Assembly (NCBI GenBank): GCA_039707465.1
Contig: CM077652.1
Span: 36,992,618-37,056,617 of the forward strand
Direction of reading: 5' to 3'
From: Rhabdophis nuchalis
Taxonomy: Eukaryota; Chordata; Lepidosauria; Squamata; Natricidae
Length of the DNA: 64,000 nucleotides
Of this stretch, positions 39,057-49,399 are shown piece after piece (within the stretch, counting starts at the first letter, position 1; each line of letters opens with the position of its first letter). The notes beneath the pieces are model-generated. The model ran no database searches and was not told where the DNA came from. It worked only from the letters and a program-made list of their open reading frames with translations. Made by a program: the position numbers and the translations under genes.

Positions 39057-39785
39057 ACTGTTTGACTCCCTCTTCTTTGGGGCAGCCCCTGAGATATTGG
39101 AAGACTCATGTCTCCCCTAGTCCTTCTTTTCATTCAACTAGACCTGCCCATTTCCTGCAACCGTTCCTCATATGTTTTAGTCTCCAGTCCCCAATCCTCT
39201 TGGTTGCTCTTCTCTGCACTCTCTCTAGAGTCTCCACATCTTTTCTACATCTTGGTGACCAAAACTGTATGCAGGATTCCAAGTGTGGCCTTACCAAGGG
39301 ACTATAAAGTGGTATTAACCCTTCACGTGATCTTGATTCTATCTCTCTGTTGATGCAGCCTAGAACTGTGTTGGCTTTTTTGGCAGCTGCTGCACACGGC
39401 TGGCTCCTATTTCAATGGTTGTCCACTAGGACTCCAAGATCCCTTTCACAGTTACTGCTATTGAGCAAGGTACCACCTATACCAGGGGTGGGCAAACTTT
39501 GCAACTTTAAGTCTGAAGGACTTCAGCTCCCAGACTTCTCCAGCCAGCTTTGAAGGAGAAGTCTGGGAGCTGAAGTCCTTCAGACTTAAAGTTGCAAAGT
39601 TTGCCCACCCCTGACCTATACTGTCTCTGTGCATTTGGTTTTTCTTGCCTAAATGTAGAACCTTACACTTTTTCACCACTGAATTTCATTTTATTGGATA
39701 GTGCCCAATGCTTAAGTCTGCCAAGATCCTTCTGTATCTTAAGCCTATCTTCTGGAGTGTTGGCTATTCCTGCCATCTTGGTGTC
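39057..39785 (-). pseudogene. CR1/L3-type LINE ORF2 C-terminal remnant with nested MITE
   Basis: Same region as 25150-25780 but on the minus strand: reverse complement of 'aagccaacacagttctaggc' and 'gtgaaagggatcttggagtc'. The MITE at 39483-39613 interrupts it. Confidence 0.85.
39483..39613. mobile_element. hAT MITE, palindromic, perfect 8-bp TSD
   Basis: Starts CAGGGGTGGGCAAAC and ends GTTTGCCCACCCCTG; identical flanks acctatac at 39475-39482 and 39614-39621. Inserted in the CR1 copy. Confidence 0.93.
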
Positions 39786-40488
39786 ATCTGTCGTCATAAG
39801 TGACTTTTTTCAGTGCTGTGGTAACTTCAAATGGACACTAAATGAATAGTTGTAAGTTGAGGATGACGAGAATCATCTAATGGGAGGTGGGGAAGAGCCA
39901 GGTTTTCCAGCCTTCCTGAACACCATCTGAGTGGGAGCCACATGGATTCTCTGGAGGGGTCTCATTCCCAACGGCAGGCACAGGCACCCTTGCAAGGGAG
40001 GGTGTCCTTTCTGGGCCTCGTGTGAGCCATGACAAGGTCTAATTGAGGAGACCCAGAGGGTGTCAGCTCTGCCAGCTGTTACAGAATGGTAGAAATCCTG
40101 GACAGTAAGGTGAGCATGTTGCAATGTATTCCAACAGGAACTGAGTCAAAGAAGAATCCCAGTTTGCACACCATTTTCAAATGGGGAAATGCAACTCTGT
40201 CTGAGATTAAAGTTGTAAACACTTTGAATTGGGGGGGGGGGGGAGAGGGGGTAATATTCAGAACCGAAATTGGTTACTCCCCTTTCAGGCTTGCACAGCC
40301 TCTCCTCACTGGGACACAATCTCAGCAGCATCACTTGACCGATTCAAGGTTGAGTTTCCTCAGCATATCATTGATACCAAACCCTCAACCAGTGGATGAC
40401 TATACTTAGAAGCTTCACATAGATCTTTCTTTTTAAAGTTTTTTTTAGAAATACAAAAAAAAACCATCCTTCGTTACATCCTGTAGAA

Positions 40489-40623
40489 CAGGGGTCCCCA
40501 ACCTTTGCAACTTTAAGTCTGAAGGACTTCAGCTCCCAGACTTCTTCAACCAGCTTTGCTGGCTGGAGAAGTCTGGGAACTGAAGTCCTTCAGACTTAAA
40601 GTTGCAAAGGTTGGGGACCCCTG
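40489..40623. mobile_element. hAT MITE, palindromic, perfect 8-bp TSD
   Basis: Starts CAGGGGTCCCCAACC and ends GGTTGGGGACCCCTG; identical flanks ctgtagaa at 40481-40488 and 40624-40631. The arms are nearly perfect, so this looks young. Confidence 0.94.
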
Positions 40624-41299
40624 CTGTAGAAAGCATGTCGATTGGTTACATATAGGTCACGTGCGTTTCTTCCACCATCATTACTTATAGATCACATTAA
40701 CTTATATACTTTAAATCAAAAATTCATTACATATCTTAATATCATTACACCAAAATTCTCCTTTAGCCACAATTATTAAGACGTGCTTTTTCCTCAGATA
40801 GGTTTATAAACATAATGGCATTCCTTGACTATTTCCAGCACTTCACATAGATCTTAAACAGCAGGGGAGGGAGTGTGGGGGCCTGTGGCACCCCACAAAG
40901 GAGGGGCCCAGGGAGCTCTCTCTGACCCATCAGCAGTGACTAGAGCTGCCGCAAAAGAAGAAACAGACCAATGCAAAACCCCTGCAGCCACCAAGCTCCC
41001 AAGCTTTTGAATCTTGTCTAGCTTGAGTTTCATTTAGACCCTCTCTGCCCTTCTGACATTCTGTCGCTAGGACAACTTTCTCCCAAGGTTCTGGTCAGCT
41101 TCATTCCTCAACCAATGTTTCACGGTGGGTGAGGGGTTGCTTCAGGACAGCAGACCCCACCCCTCCCGTCCCATCTTCATCTTGGGACAGATGAAGCAAT
41201 CAGCAAATGAGGGTCAGAGTCTGTTGGAACCTCCCTTCTTAGCGAGTCAGAGAGGTTTCCAGCAGATATCAAGAAAATTGAAGTCTCCCCTGGTCATTA

Positions 41300-41880
41300 G
41301 AACATAGAATAGCAGAGATGGAAGGGACCTTGGAGGTCATCTAGTCCAACTCCCTGCACAGGCAAGACACTCTATGGTATATAGCAGGGGTCTCCAACCT
41401 TTGCAACTTTAAGTCTGAAGGACTTCAGCTTCCAGACTTCTCCAGCCAGCTGAAGTCCTTCAGACTTAAAGTTGCAAAGGTTGGAGACCCCTGGTATATA
41501 GAGTCTATACCATTTCAGACAAGTAGCTGTTCAGTTCCTTCTTGAAAACCTCCAGTGATGGGGCACACACAACCTCTGAAGGCATCTCCTTCCACTGGTT
41601 GATTGTTCTCCCTGATAGGAAATTTCTCTTTAGTTTTAGGTTGCTTCTCGCCTTGATTAGTTTTCATCCTTTGCTTCTGGTGCTTTGATAAATAGTTTGC
41701 CCCCTTCATTTTTGTGACAGGCCTTCAAGTATTGGAAGACTGCTATCATGTCCTCCCTGGTCCTTCTCTTCCCTAGACTGGCCAGGCCCACTTCCTGCAA
41801 GCGTTCTTCATAGGCCTCAGCCTCCAGCCCCCTAATCATCTTTGCTGCTCTGTTCCGTGTCCTTTCCCGACATCGTGTCC
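41300..41880 (-). pseudogene. CR1/L3-type LINE 3' end with nested MITE
   Basis: The minus strand encodes IRGLEAEAYEERLQEVGLAS and REDMIAVFQYLKACHKNEGG, then the 3' end 'gttggactagatgacctcc'. The MITE at 41385-41493 splits it. Frame broken. Confidence 0.85.
41385..41493. mobile_element. hAT MITE, palindromic, perfect 8-bp TSD
   Basis: Starts CAGGGGTCTCCAACC and ends GGTTGGAGACCCCTG; flanks gtatatag at 41377-41384 and 41494-41501 are identical. Confidence 0.93.
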
Positions 41881-42734
41881 CCCACTGAACGCCTGGTCAT
41901 CTGGCACAGGAAGTCCTCGGGTGTCTCTTCTACCTCTCCCGGCAATTTATAGCAAACTCCCGTGAGGGTCTCAGGTACACTTCGCTCTCCTTTTATTGTT
42001 ACAGAAACGCTATTTTTGTCCCTTTCCCCTCCAGGTCAGGCTGTTCTGGGGCAGTTTGGCAGTTTCCAGAGGTAAATTCTCCAAATTGGAACCCGTTAGA
42101 GGTACTTTGGGAGAGACCTGACCCCCCAAAGAGGCCTAGTTACAGAAGAACACAGTGTGCAGAAGACCTCGGATTCCGCAAGTGGGTGGTATTTCTGTAC
42201 TTTGGTGGAAAGTTTGCTAAAAATAGGGAAATGGCTGGGGAAATTTTAAGGACTGTAAATGCTGGTTAAAAAAAGGAGCAGGTATTATTTGGGCTGCTGC
42301 AAGAAATAGAAGCTTCCCAGAGAAAAAAGCAGGAGCGTTAATTCCAAGGCCCCGCTTCGGTACACTTTGTTATATGGAAATTGCAGGGATGGCCACGGGG
42401 AGGTCAAAAAAGTCAAGGTGGCCACCACGACCGCAGCTTTTCCAGGTGTGTTGCAGGTGTAAAACCGAAGGAGCCTTTTCTGATTGCGGATGTAGAGAAA
42501 TATATTAAACCAAGAGAGAGATGCCATGTGCATTCAAAAGGACGAGGCTTTTGATTGCATCCCCACAGCTGCCATGTCCTGCCTCTCCGCAGGAGCTGCC
42601 ATGGAAGGGGAGCTGGAATTGCCAGGGGAAACCCAGAAGTGGGTTGTAGATGGTGGAAATGTGGCAGATCAGAAGTGGGTGTGGGAAACAAGGAACGGGA
42701 GGGTCAGGAATTAATGGGTGCTTAATCTGATTTA

Positions 42735-43246
42735 CAAGCATTGATTTAGTGACCGTTCTGATATTTGGCAACCTGCATATGTTTATGACAATTGCAGCAT
42801 CCCACTTACGACCGTTGCCGCATCGGATCACATGCATTTCAGGGGTGAAATCCAGCAGGTTCTGACAGGTTCTGGAGAACCGGTAGCGGAAATTTTGAGT
42901 AGTTTGGAGAACCGGCAAATGCCACCTCTGGCTGCCCCCAGGAGTGGGGAAGGAATGGGGATCTTGCAGTATCCATCCCCTGACAGGCCCATCAAGCCAC
43001 GCCCACAGAATTGGTAGTAAAAGAAATGGAATTTCACCACTGATCACATGATCACCATTTGCAACCTTCCCAGTTGGCCACCGACAACCGAAGTTAAAGG
43101 GGAACCTGGATTCATGTAATGACTTTATGATTCACTTAATAACTGCAGCAATCTGCTTAACAACTGTGGGGGAAAGGTCATGGCATTGGGTACACCTTGC
43201 TTAGTAATAGAAATACTGGGTCCGGTTGTGGGGGTATGATGAGGAC
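42735..43246. mobile_element. 3410-type DNA element, split by a nested hAT element
   Basis: Fragments resembling 3410-3817 ('cacttaataactgcagcaat', 'ttaacaactgtgg') on both sides of the insertion at 42835-43043. Confidence 0.6.
42835..43043. mobile_element. hAT-like element with perfect 8-bp TSD
   Basis: Flanks atcacatg at 42827-42834 and 43044-43051 are identical. Inverted ends are CAGGGGTGAAATCC (preceded by five extra bases, cattt) and GGAATTTCACCACTG. The interior has 'tctggagaaccggtagcgg'. The TSD has no central TA, so this family differs from the palindromic MITEs. Confidence 0.75.
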
Positions 43247-43489
43247 TATCTGAAATATGGTTTGAACACAAAAGAGAATAACCAGGATGAAAGAAACCCA
43301 CCGAGATGGTTCTGACATCATCATAGAAGGCCTGGGCATCCCATTGCATTCCTCTGACTGAAGAAGCTTCTTGAATAAGAAGCGAAATTTCTTCTGGAAA
43401 TAACGAAGAAAGTCCAGTTGCCTTTTGGAAAGGACCTTTGGGGGAAGGAAGGCAACTATGGCACTTTGTCTTTATGGGGAAATTGATCC

Positions 43490-43620
43490 GTTGATTGGTT
43501 GACGATGTGCCATCAAGTTGTTTTTGACTCTTAGCAACCACTGGAGAGAGACTTCCTCCTTGGTGATCTTCCCCCAGCCTGGCCTTTCAGTGCTTCCAGC
43601 TGTGCCCTCATTAAAAAGAG
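43490..43620 (-). mobile_element. BovB (RTE) LINE 3' fragment
   Basis: Reverse complement of 'caaccaatcaacggatcaat' preceded by 'ttgatggcacatcgtcaacc' and 'ggttgctaagagtcaaaaac', the BovB C-terminus (VAKSRHQLDG-like) and 3' end of squamates. Confidence 0.65.
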
Positions 43621-43818
43621 GCCACAACACTGAGCAGCTTTCTCTCAAGGGGGGGGGGGGTAAGACACACCACTTATCCCCAATTTACACTGCAGTCCTT
43701 TGGGCTGTTCCAAGACGATGCCACACCTGTGTCCAGGTGACCTCTGAGGTCACAGGTAAAACCCCAAGTAACCACAATGGCTCTCAGAGAGTGTTCAGAC
43801 CAGCTAATTGCAATGAAA

Positions 43819-43974
43819 ACACAACCTTTCCATTTTCATTCTCCCCCACCCACCCCCAATACACCATCCTGTCAGAACCCATCACTCCCCCTCCCACTGA
43901 CTAATCTCAACTGTCAATAACTGTCCTTCCATCTCTCACCACATCCAATACAACTGGTGAAGCTTCTGGGATAG
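43819..43974 (+). repeat. Direct repeat, left copy (156 bp)
   Basis: Starts 'acacaacctttccattttca' and ends 'gaagcttctgggatag'. About 90% identical by eye to 44424-44584, the two copies directly flanking an L2 fragment. It belongs to a dispersed repeat whose continuation 'gaagcgaaacatcttg' is found only after the right copy. Confidence 0.85.
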
Positions 43975-44423
43975 ATTTCTTTAGGTTTCTTTAATTTTTT
44001 ATGCTGCCCTCCTCCTGAAGGACTCAGGGCAGTGTACAGCCAAATTAAAACACAGATATACAAAAATTAAAAACAATTTAAAAACATATTAAATAATTTG
44101 GCCGATGATAAGATTAATAACCAACAAACCCAATTAAAATTAATAAATAATAAAATTCGTATTTATGCCAGCCCGGCTTGTTGAAAAAGAAAAGTTTTGA
44201 GAGCACGGCAGAAGGAGCTTAGGTCAGGGATAATTCGTAACTCCGAGGGCCCCTCGTTCCAGAGGACAGGGGCTCCCACAGAGAAGGCTCTCCTCCTGGG
44301 TGTTGCCAGTCGACATTGTCTAGCCGACGGCACCATGAGGAGACCCTCTCTCTGGGAGCGTACTGGCTGGTGGGAGGCTCTCGGTGGCAGAAGGCGATCT
44401 CGTAGGTACCCAGGTCCTAAGCC
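43975..44423 (-). mobile_element. L2-type LINE 3' fragment between direct repeats
   Basis: Minus-strand C-terminus (SQREGLLMVPSARQCRLATP, SELRIIPDLSSFCRALKTFL) and 3' UTR with an A-rich tail at 43975-44010. The 5' end is truncated at 44423. Confidence 0.87.
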
Positions 44424-44584
44424 AACACAACCTTTCCATTTCCATTCCCCCTCTCCCCCCAATCCTCTCCCCCCAATCCTGTCAGAGCCTATGACTCCCC
44501 CTCCCACTAACTAATCTCAACTGTCAATAACTGTCCTTCCATCTCTCACCACATCCAATAGAACTGGTGAAGCTTCCAGGATAG
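44424..44584 (+). repeat. Direct repeat, right copy (161 bp)
   Basis: Partner of 43819-43974. It is followed by 'gaagcgaaacatcttg', which continues the dispersed repeat. Confidence 0.85.
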
Positions 44585-45089
44585 GAAGCGAAACATCTTG
44601 TTTTCCCTCAAAGAAATCATTCTGGTTGCCTTTTCAAAATAAAAACCACTTTTGATACAACAATGACCTGGATGACAGAGAATCTTCATGGACACATGCT
44701 CCCGTTATTATTAAGCCTCCCCTCTTCCCACCCATTCCAGCTTTCTCGGGGGAGCCATGACGATGTTGCATAATGTGCACAAGAATGTGCATAATTTCAA
44801 TATGTACCTTGAGTGAGAATTCTGGGTGTTAGTGGAATGTGGAACTGTCCATGTGACACAGCCAAGGGAACCGTCAGATAAAAGGCAGCTCCGCCTGCAG
44901 AGGGAAGGTGGGTGGTGCAAGAGGGTCAAAAGAGACCCTCCCTAGTTTCTTGGGCTGTAAGAGGAGGGAGGGAGGGAAGCATTGCAAGATTCTGTTAAGG
45001 TAACCTTACAATAATACAGAATTAGCTCCGCTGTCTGGTCTAGTTAGTAGGCCCTGTTTCCTGTCTGCTGTACTTAGTCAGGCTGACAG

Positions 45090-45310
45090 TTGAATGGTTT
45101 GATGATCCATTGCTCTGTTTTCTTGGTATTCTCTGGTGTCTTCTCCAACACCAAAGGTCAGAAGCATTAATACCCTTCCTTTCTGCTTCTTTTCTTTTCT
45201 CCAACTTTTGCTTCCCTAGAGTGTCACAGGGGAAACCATGGCTTGCACGATTCTGATCTCTGTAGGTGTAAAGACACATCTAATTTGTGGTTTAAAGTGG
45301 AAAAGACAGG
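45090..45310 (-). mobile_element. BovB (RTE) LINE fragment
   Basis: Minus strand of 'ttcttggtattctctggtgt' and 'cttctccaacaccaaaggtc', a known BovB coding stretch; a second scrap is at 46090-46180. The Bkm-like microsatellites lie between the two. Confidence 0.6.
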
Positions 45311-45316
45311 ATATTA

Positions 45317-45590
<274 letters not shown>

Positions 45591-46089
45591 CTCTGCATTT
45601 CTTATATTATGGTTTAGTTCCCTCTTAAGGATTCAGAAGAAATTTTACCCTCTCCTTTCAGATTCTTTTCTCCCATTCCCTCTAATTTTATATAATTGTT
45701 TTCTATACTTCCAGTTCATTCAATAACCCTAATATCTTCTTCTAGCCCCCTGGGAGCTATTGACAAACTGCTCCAGCTTTTCATCTTCTGGTATCTCCTC
45801 TTTGCGAGGAGAGCATCCACGGGTTGATTCTCAGAGTATGTGAAGTCACTTATTACCAAATTTGCCCCTCTGAGCATCTCCTGATTTCATTCCTCATTTC
45901 ATGATCTGTCATTTTGCTAAGGGAGATAATAGCATGTTTCCAGAATTAATTATCTCTGAAGCTTAGATTTGTTCCCCAGATAGCTCAATATTCCATCCCT
46001 TTGTCGAGCTCAATTGGTGTCACGCCTTCTTGGCATATAGAGGATAAACGTGGTCCCTCCTCCATTCTATCTTAAGTCCTTTTGACCAA

Positions 46090-46180
46090 ACTGATTGATG
46101 ATTATGTACCACCAAGCTGGTGTTGACTGTAACAATGACATGGATAGATTTTCTCCAGGGCTTCTGGCTAGACGTGACCA
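46090..46180 (-). mobile_element. BovB (RTE) LINE 3' fragment
   Basis: Minus strand of 'gattatgtaccaccaagctg' and 'gatagattttctccagggct', matching the same 3' region as 43490-43620. Confidence 0.65.
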
Positions 46181-47353
46181 TATTTCATGATAATTTGAAG
46201 AAAAGTGGCATTCTACAGGGACAGCAGTGTGGCCCTTCAGATGTTCCTGCATTATAATTAGGTGTCCTTTGCCGTTGATTATTCTTCCCCAGAGCTGCTG
46301 ATTATAATTCAATGACTGTTGGAGAACAAAACAGTGTTCAACCCTGCAACTGTCTCTTAAATCCTCCTGCTTTTCCTAACATCTGTGTTCCCTTTTCCAG
46401 TCATTTACTTCTGGTTCTCCTAGTAGGCAGAGCTCAAACTATAGAAACAAGCTTACATTTCCCCAAAAGGAAGAGAAAAATCAAAAGGGAGAAGAAGCCA
46501 CACTGTGTGAGCATCCATTCCAGGTGAGACCATCCAAGCGAACAGAATTAGCAAGGCGGTAGAGAAGCAACTACCGATAGCAAGGAACAAAGGAAAGCAA
46601 TTCTAGGATCAACCAAGGGGAAGAGGTGGACCATGCCTTCCAACAGCCACCTGCAGGTTTTTCCAAGAGGCATGAGGTCCTGCTGAGAAAGACGTTAATG
46701 GTTTGCCACCTGCTGGGATTAAATTCCACCAAGGGTAGTCCCTCCAGGAAATTCTGGATTTGTCTTGCTTGCAGTTCTCTTCTTCAGAGATTGGAGAAAT
46801 ACAGGCCTTTGACTCAATGTGGCTAAATATATATACCTTGGACAAAAACAGCTAAGTTTATAAAGAAATAATGAAATGGTTCCATGACACAAAAAGTTTA
46901 GGGGAAGCCAATCTCACAATGGGTGGGAATTCCTAGAGTTGTTTCACCCTGAGGAGACCTCACCTCAGGTACTGCAGCCAGCTGGACGCTACATTTTAAG
47001 AAGGATTCAGAGAACGTGGGGTGGATTTAATTATCTGTTTTGTCGTGTATTTGTTTATCACAAATACTTTTCTTCTGCTCAAGTTTTCACGAATTTTTTT
47101 TTTAATTGAAAAAGTTTTATTGAGTTTTACAAATTTTTAAGTAGGGTAGGGTAAGGTGAGTTAGAAAAATATTTTGAGAACTTTCACGTCGAGATCGTTG
47201 GCCCCTCCGGGACTTCTTAACAAAACATAGATAATACATATTTCAATGGTATTACAAGGTGAAGAGAAGTGCATACATCATTGTAAATTCCAAATTCTAT
47301 GCTAGCAATCGTGTACAAACATCCAGACAAAAGTTATACTATATTTTTAAAAG

Positions 47354-48208
47354 TCATTTTTTTGATCTAAGTCTCTTGGCAATTGTGTCTTCTTGTTCTC
47401 CTCCCTGACCCCCAGTGGGCGGGGCCGTGGCCCCCTCCGCTCCTCCAGTTTCATCCCCCAGGATAGAGGAATATTTTTTAAGAAAGGCTTCCGCCTCAGC
47501 AACTGTTTTAATCCTTACTCTTCCTCCTTCCCAGAACACCAACATCCGTTCTGGCATCACCCACTTGAACCAAATCCCCTGGTTAAACAATTTTTTAGAT
47601 AAGAAGGAATATTTCCTCCTCACCTCTCTAATCTTTTTCGGGATCTGCTTCAAGATGGTGACTTCCTTTTGCTGGTACTTTAACGGACCCTCTCTCTGCG
47701 CCCTCAGTATTCCCTCCCTGGTAGACCTTCTAACAAATTTAATATGTATCTCTCTGGGTAGTTCATTTATCCTGGCATATGCTGAATTTATTCTATAAGC
47801 CAGGTCAATGTCCCCCCTGATCTCCTCCTTAGGTTTGTGTAAATAGTCTGCTAAAATTGTGCTCATAAGATCAGGAAGGCATTCACCAGATTCTTCAGGA
47901 ATATTCTGAAATCTTAAAAAATATGACATCCTTTCAAAATCCATCCTAGACATATGACCAGTTAAATCTCCAATTTCAGTATTAACATTTTTAAGCTCTC
48001 CCTTTGCCCCAGCCAGCCCCACTTCCAACTCTTCAGTCTTCTGTGTATTCTGCATCAATTTCTTCTGTGTCTCCAAAAGCTCCAATTTAGAACTGCAGTG
48101 ATCCTTTCTAAGTTCTTTAATTTCCAGCACCAAAGAGTGTAACACTTCCTCCATAGCTGTCATTCTTGCTTCCAAGCCTGATTGTTCTGGTTGCTTTTTA
48201 GAAGCCAT
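47354..48208 (-). CDS. L1 ORF1p (RNA-binding retrotransposon protein), intact frame
   Basis: 284 codons with no stop or frameshift, beginning MASKKQPEQSG and ending IAKRLRSKK. Residues about 12-105 form a coiled coil for trimerisation (MEEVLHSLVLEIKELRKD, LVGL-type heptads to MSRMDFER). Residues about 108-190 fit the RRM (SYFLRFQNIPEES, IHIKFVRRSTREGILRAQR). The C-terminal domain follows (PLKYQQKEVTILKQIP to EAFLKKYSS), and the tail is Gly/Glu-rich. L1 ORF1p coats L1 RNA and acts as a chaperone in the ribonucleoprotein. It is shorter than the 338-aa human protein. The start codon directly follows the 5' UTR and is the first ATG giving the full coiled coil. Whether it is transcribed is unknown. 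Confidence 0.9.
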   Translation of the reverse strand: MASKKQPEQSGLEARMTAMEEVLHSLVLEIKELRKDHCSSKLELLETQKKLMQNTQKTEELEVGLAGAKGELKNVNTEIGDLTGHMSRMDFERMSYFLRFQNIPEESGECLPDLMSTILADYLHKPKEEIRGDIDLAYRINSAYARINELPREIHIKFVRRSTREGILRAQREGPLKYQQKEVTILKQIPKKIREVRRKYSFLSKKLFNQGIWFKWVMPERMLVFWEGGRVRIKTVAEAEAFLKKYSSILGDETGGAEGATAPPTGGQGGEQEDTIAKRLRSKK

Positions 48209-49069
48209 GGTAAGCTGTTTAAGTCAGTGCCACTAAGATGGCGTTTTTTGGGTGCGGCCGCTGGAGCAAGTCCAGAGAAAAGTTCAAATCAGAGTTGTAA
48301 AAAGTTATAAAATCCAGAGAGAAAAGCAATTTTCACAATCAATTATGAAGACAAAGAAGGCACTCCAGGGAAGGAATCAATTAATCACAAAAATCCTCCA
48401 TTGGTAGAGAGAAACAGTCCAGGTCACAAAGGAATGTTGGAAATTTTCCATAAACAATAGTCATTTAGGAACAAAGGGAAGCCATCTTCCCCCACCCAAT
48501 CTGGCAGCCAGCAGGAGAAAGCAACAGAGAAAATTGTTCCAATAAAGCCGGGCTTAGATACATTGTAGCTAGAAACAAGCCGCAAGGGACTTTCACTCTT
48601 CAGCAAAGTCCGGATGAGAAATATCCGCTTCCTCGCATTCGAGGAGCCATTTCCAAACGCTGCTGCTGTAAATCCGAGGGGGGGGGGTTAACAAACACCC
48701 CCCTCCATCGTTTCTTTCAGTCAAAGCTGCCAGCAAAAAAGTCAAAGTCACTTACTCTCCACCTCACCGCCAAAGCCCCGGCAAAGCCATCCGGCTCAAA
48801 CGCTCCCGCTCTCTCCGAATCTGCTATTTGTTACCGTCCTCCGTTGGCAAAGGGAACCAAGCCCCCCCGCAGCATGTCTTCTTCCTCCTAGACCGAAGAC
48901 AAGGGTAGCACCCCTGGCCGCCGCCAGGCTGGAAAGGTCCAGGCAAGCCAATCCTACGGGGGGTCCCCCCAAAAAAGTGGCACCCCGCCCCGTTTGGGGC
49001 CGAAAAAAGAACAAAACGGCGGACGAGTTCCAGGACTCGTCCGTCGCCGTCAGAAGCCGGAACAGGAAG
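48209..49069 (-). promoter_or_regulatory. L1 5' UTR (putative internal promoter)
   Basis: CpG-rich 861-bp leader upstream of ORF1. It starts at the TSD with an ETS-like site (acttcctg) and a tcctggaactcgtccgccg stretch. L1 5' UTRs normally carry the RNA polymerase II promoter; activity of this copy is not known. Confidence 0.6.
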
Positions 49070-49399
49070 TCAAGTTTTCACGAATTTTAACTGCAGATAT
49101 GGGATGCTTTAAAAAGGTCAACACAAACAATATGCTTTAAAAGCTGACAGTTTTTCAGTCAATGTAACAGCAAACCACTTAGTCCTTCAAGTGCCACTCA
49201 ACCAACACAGCCTTCCTGGTGGGAAGTTGACCCAGCTGCACCTCTGGACAGGTCCAGAAGATGGTAGCCACAGGAGAGCCAGCTTGCTTTCAGGCTCACA
49301 TCCCTCTGAATAATGGACCTGAAGCATCCTTTCCCTGCAGGTTCACAAGGACAGGCAGCTTCATCCAAAGAAAGACTCTGTGTACGCAAGGACCTGAAA

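Larger units (their letters stand above)
47098..49069 (-). mobile_element. L1 LINE with 5' UTR and ORF1 but no ORF2
   Basis: The 1972-bp insert is bounded by the 19-bp TSD TCAAGTTTTCACGAATTTT at 47079-47097 and 49070-49088. In minus-strand order: a GC-rich 5' UTR (49069-48209) starting acttcctgttccggcttctg, an open ORF1 (48208-47354), about 255 bp of 3' sequence, then the end 'aaaactttttcaatta' plus poly(A). That end is shared with the L1 tail at 58486. The ~3.8 kb ORF2 expected after ORF1 is absent, with no sign of a later target-site gap. This is the layout of a HAL1-like or internally deleted L1. Confidence 0.9.
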
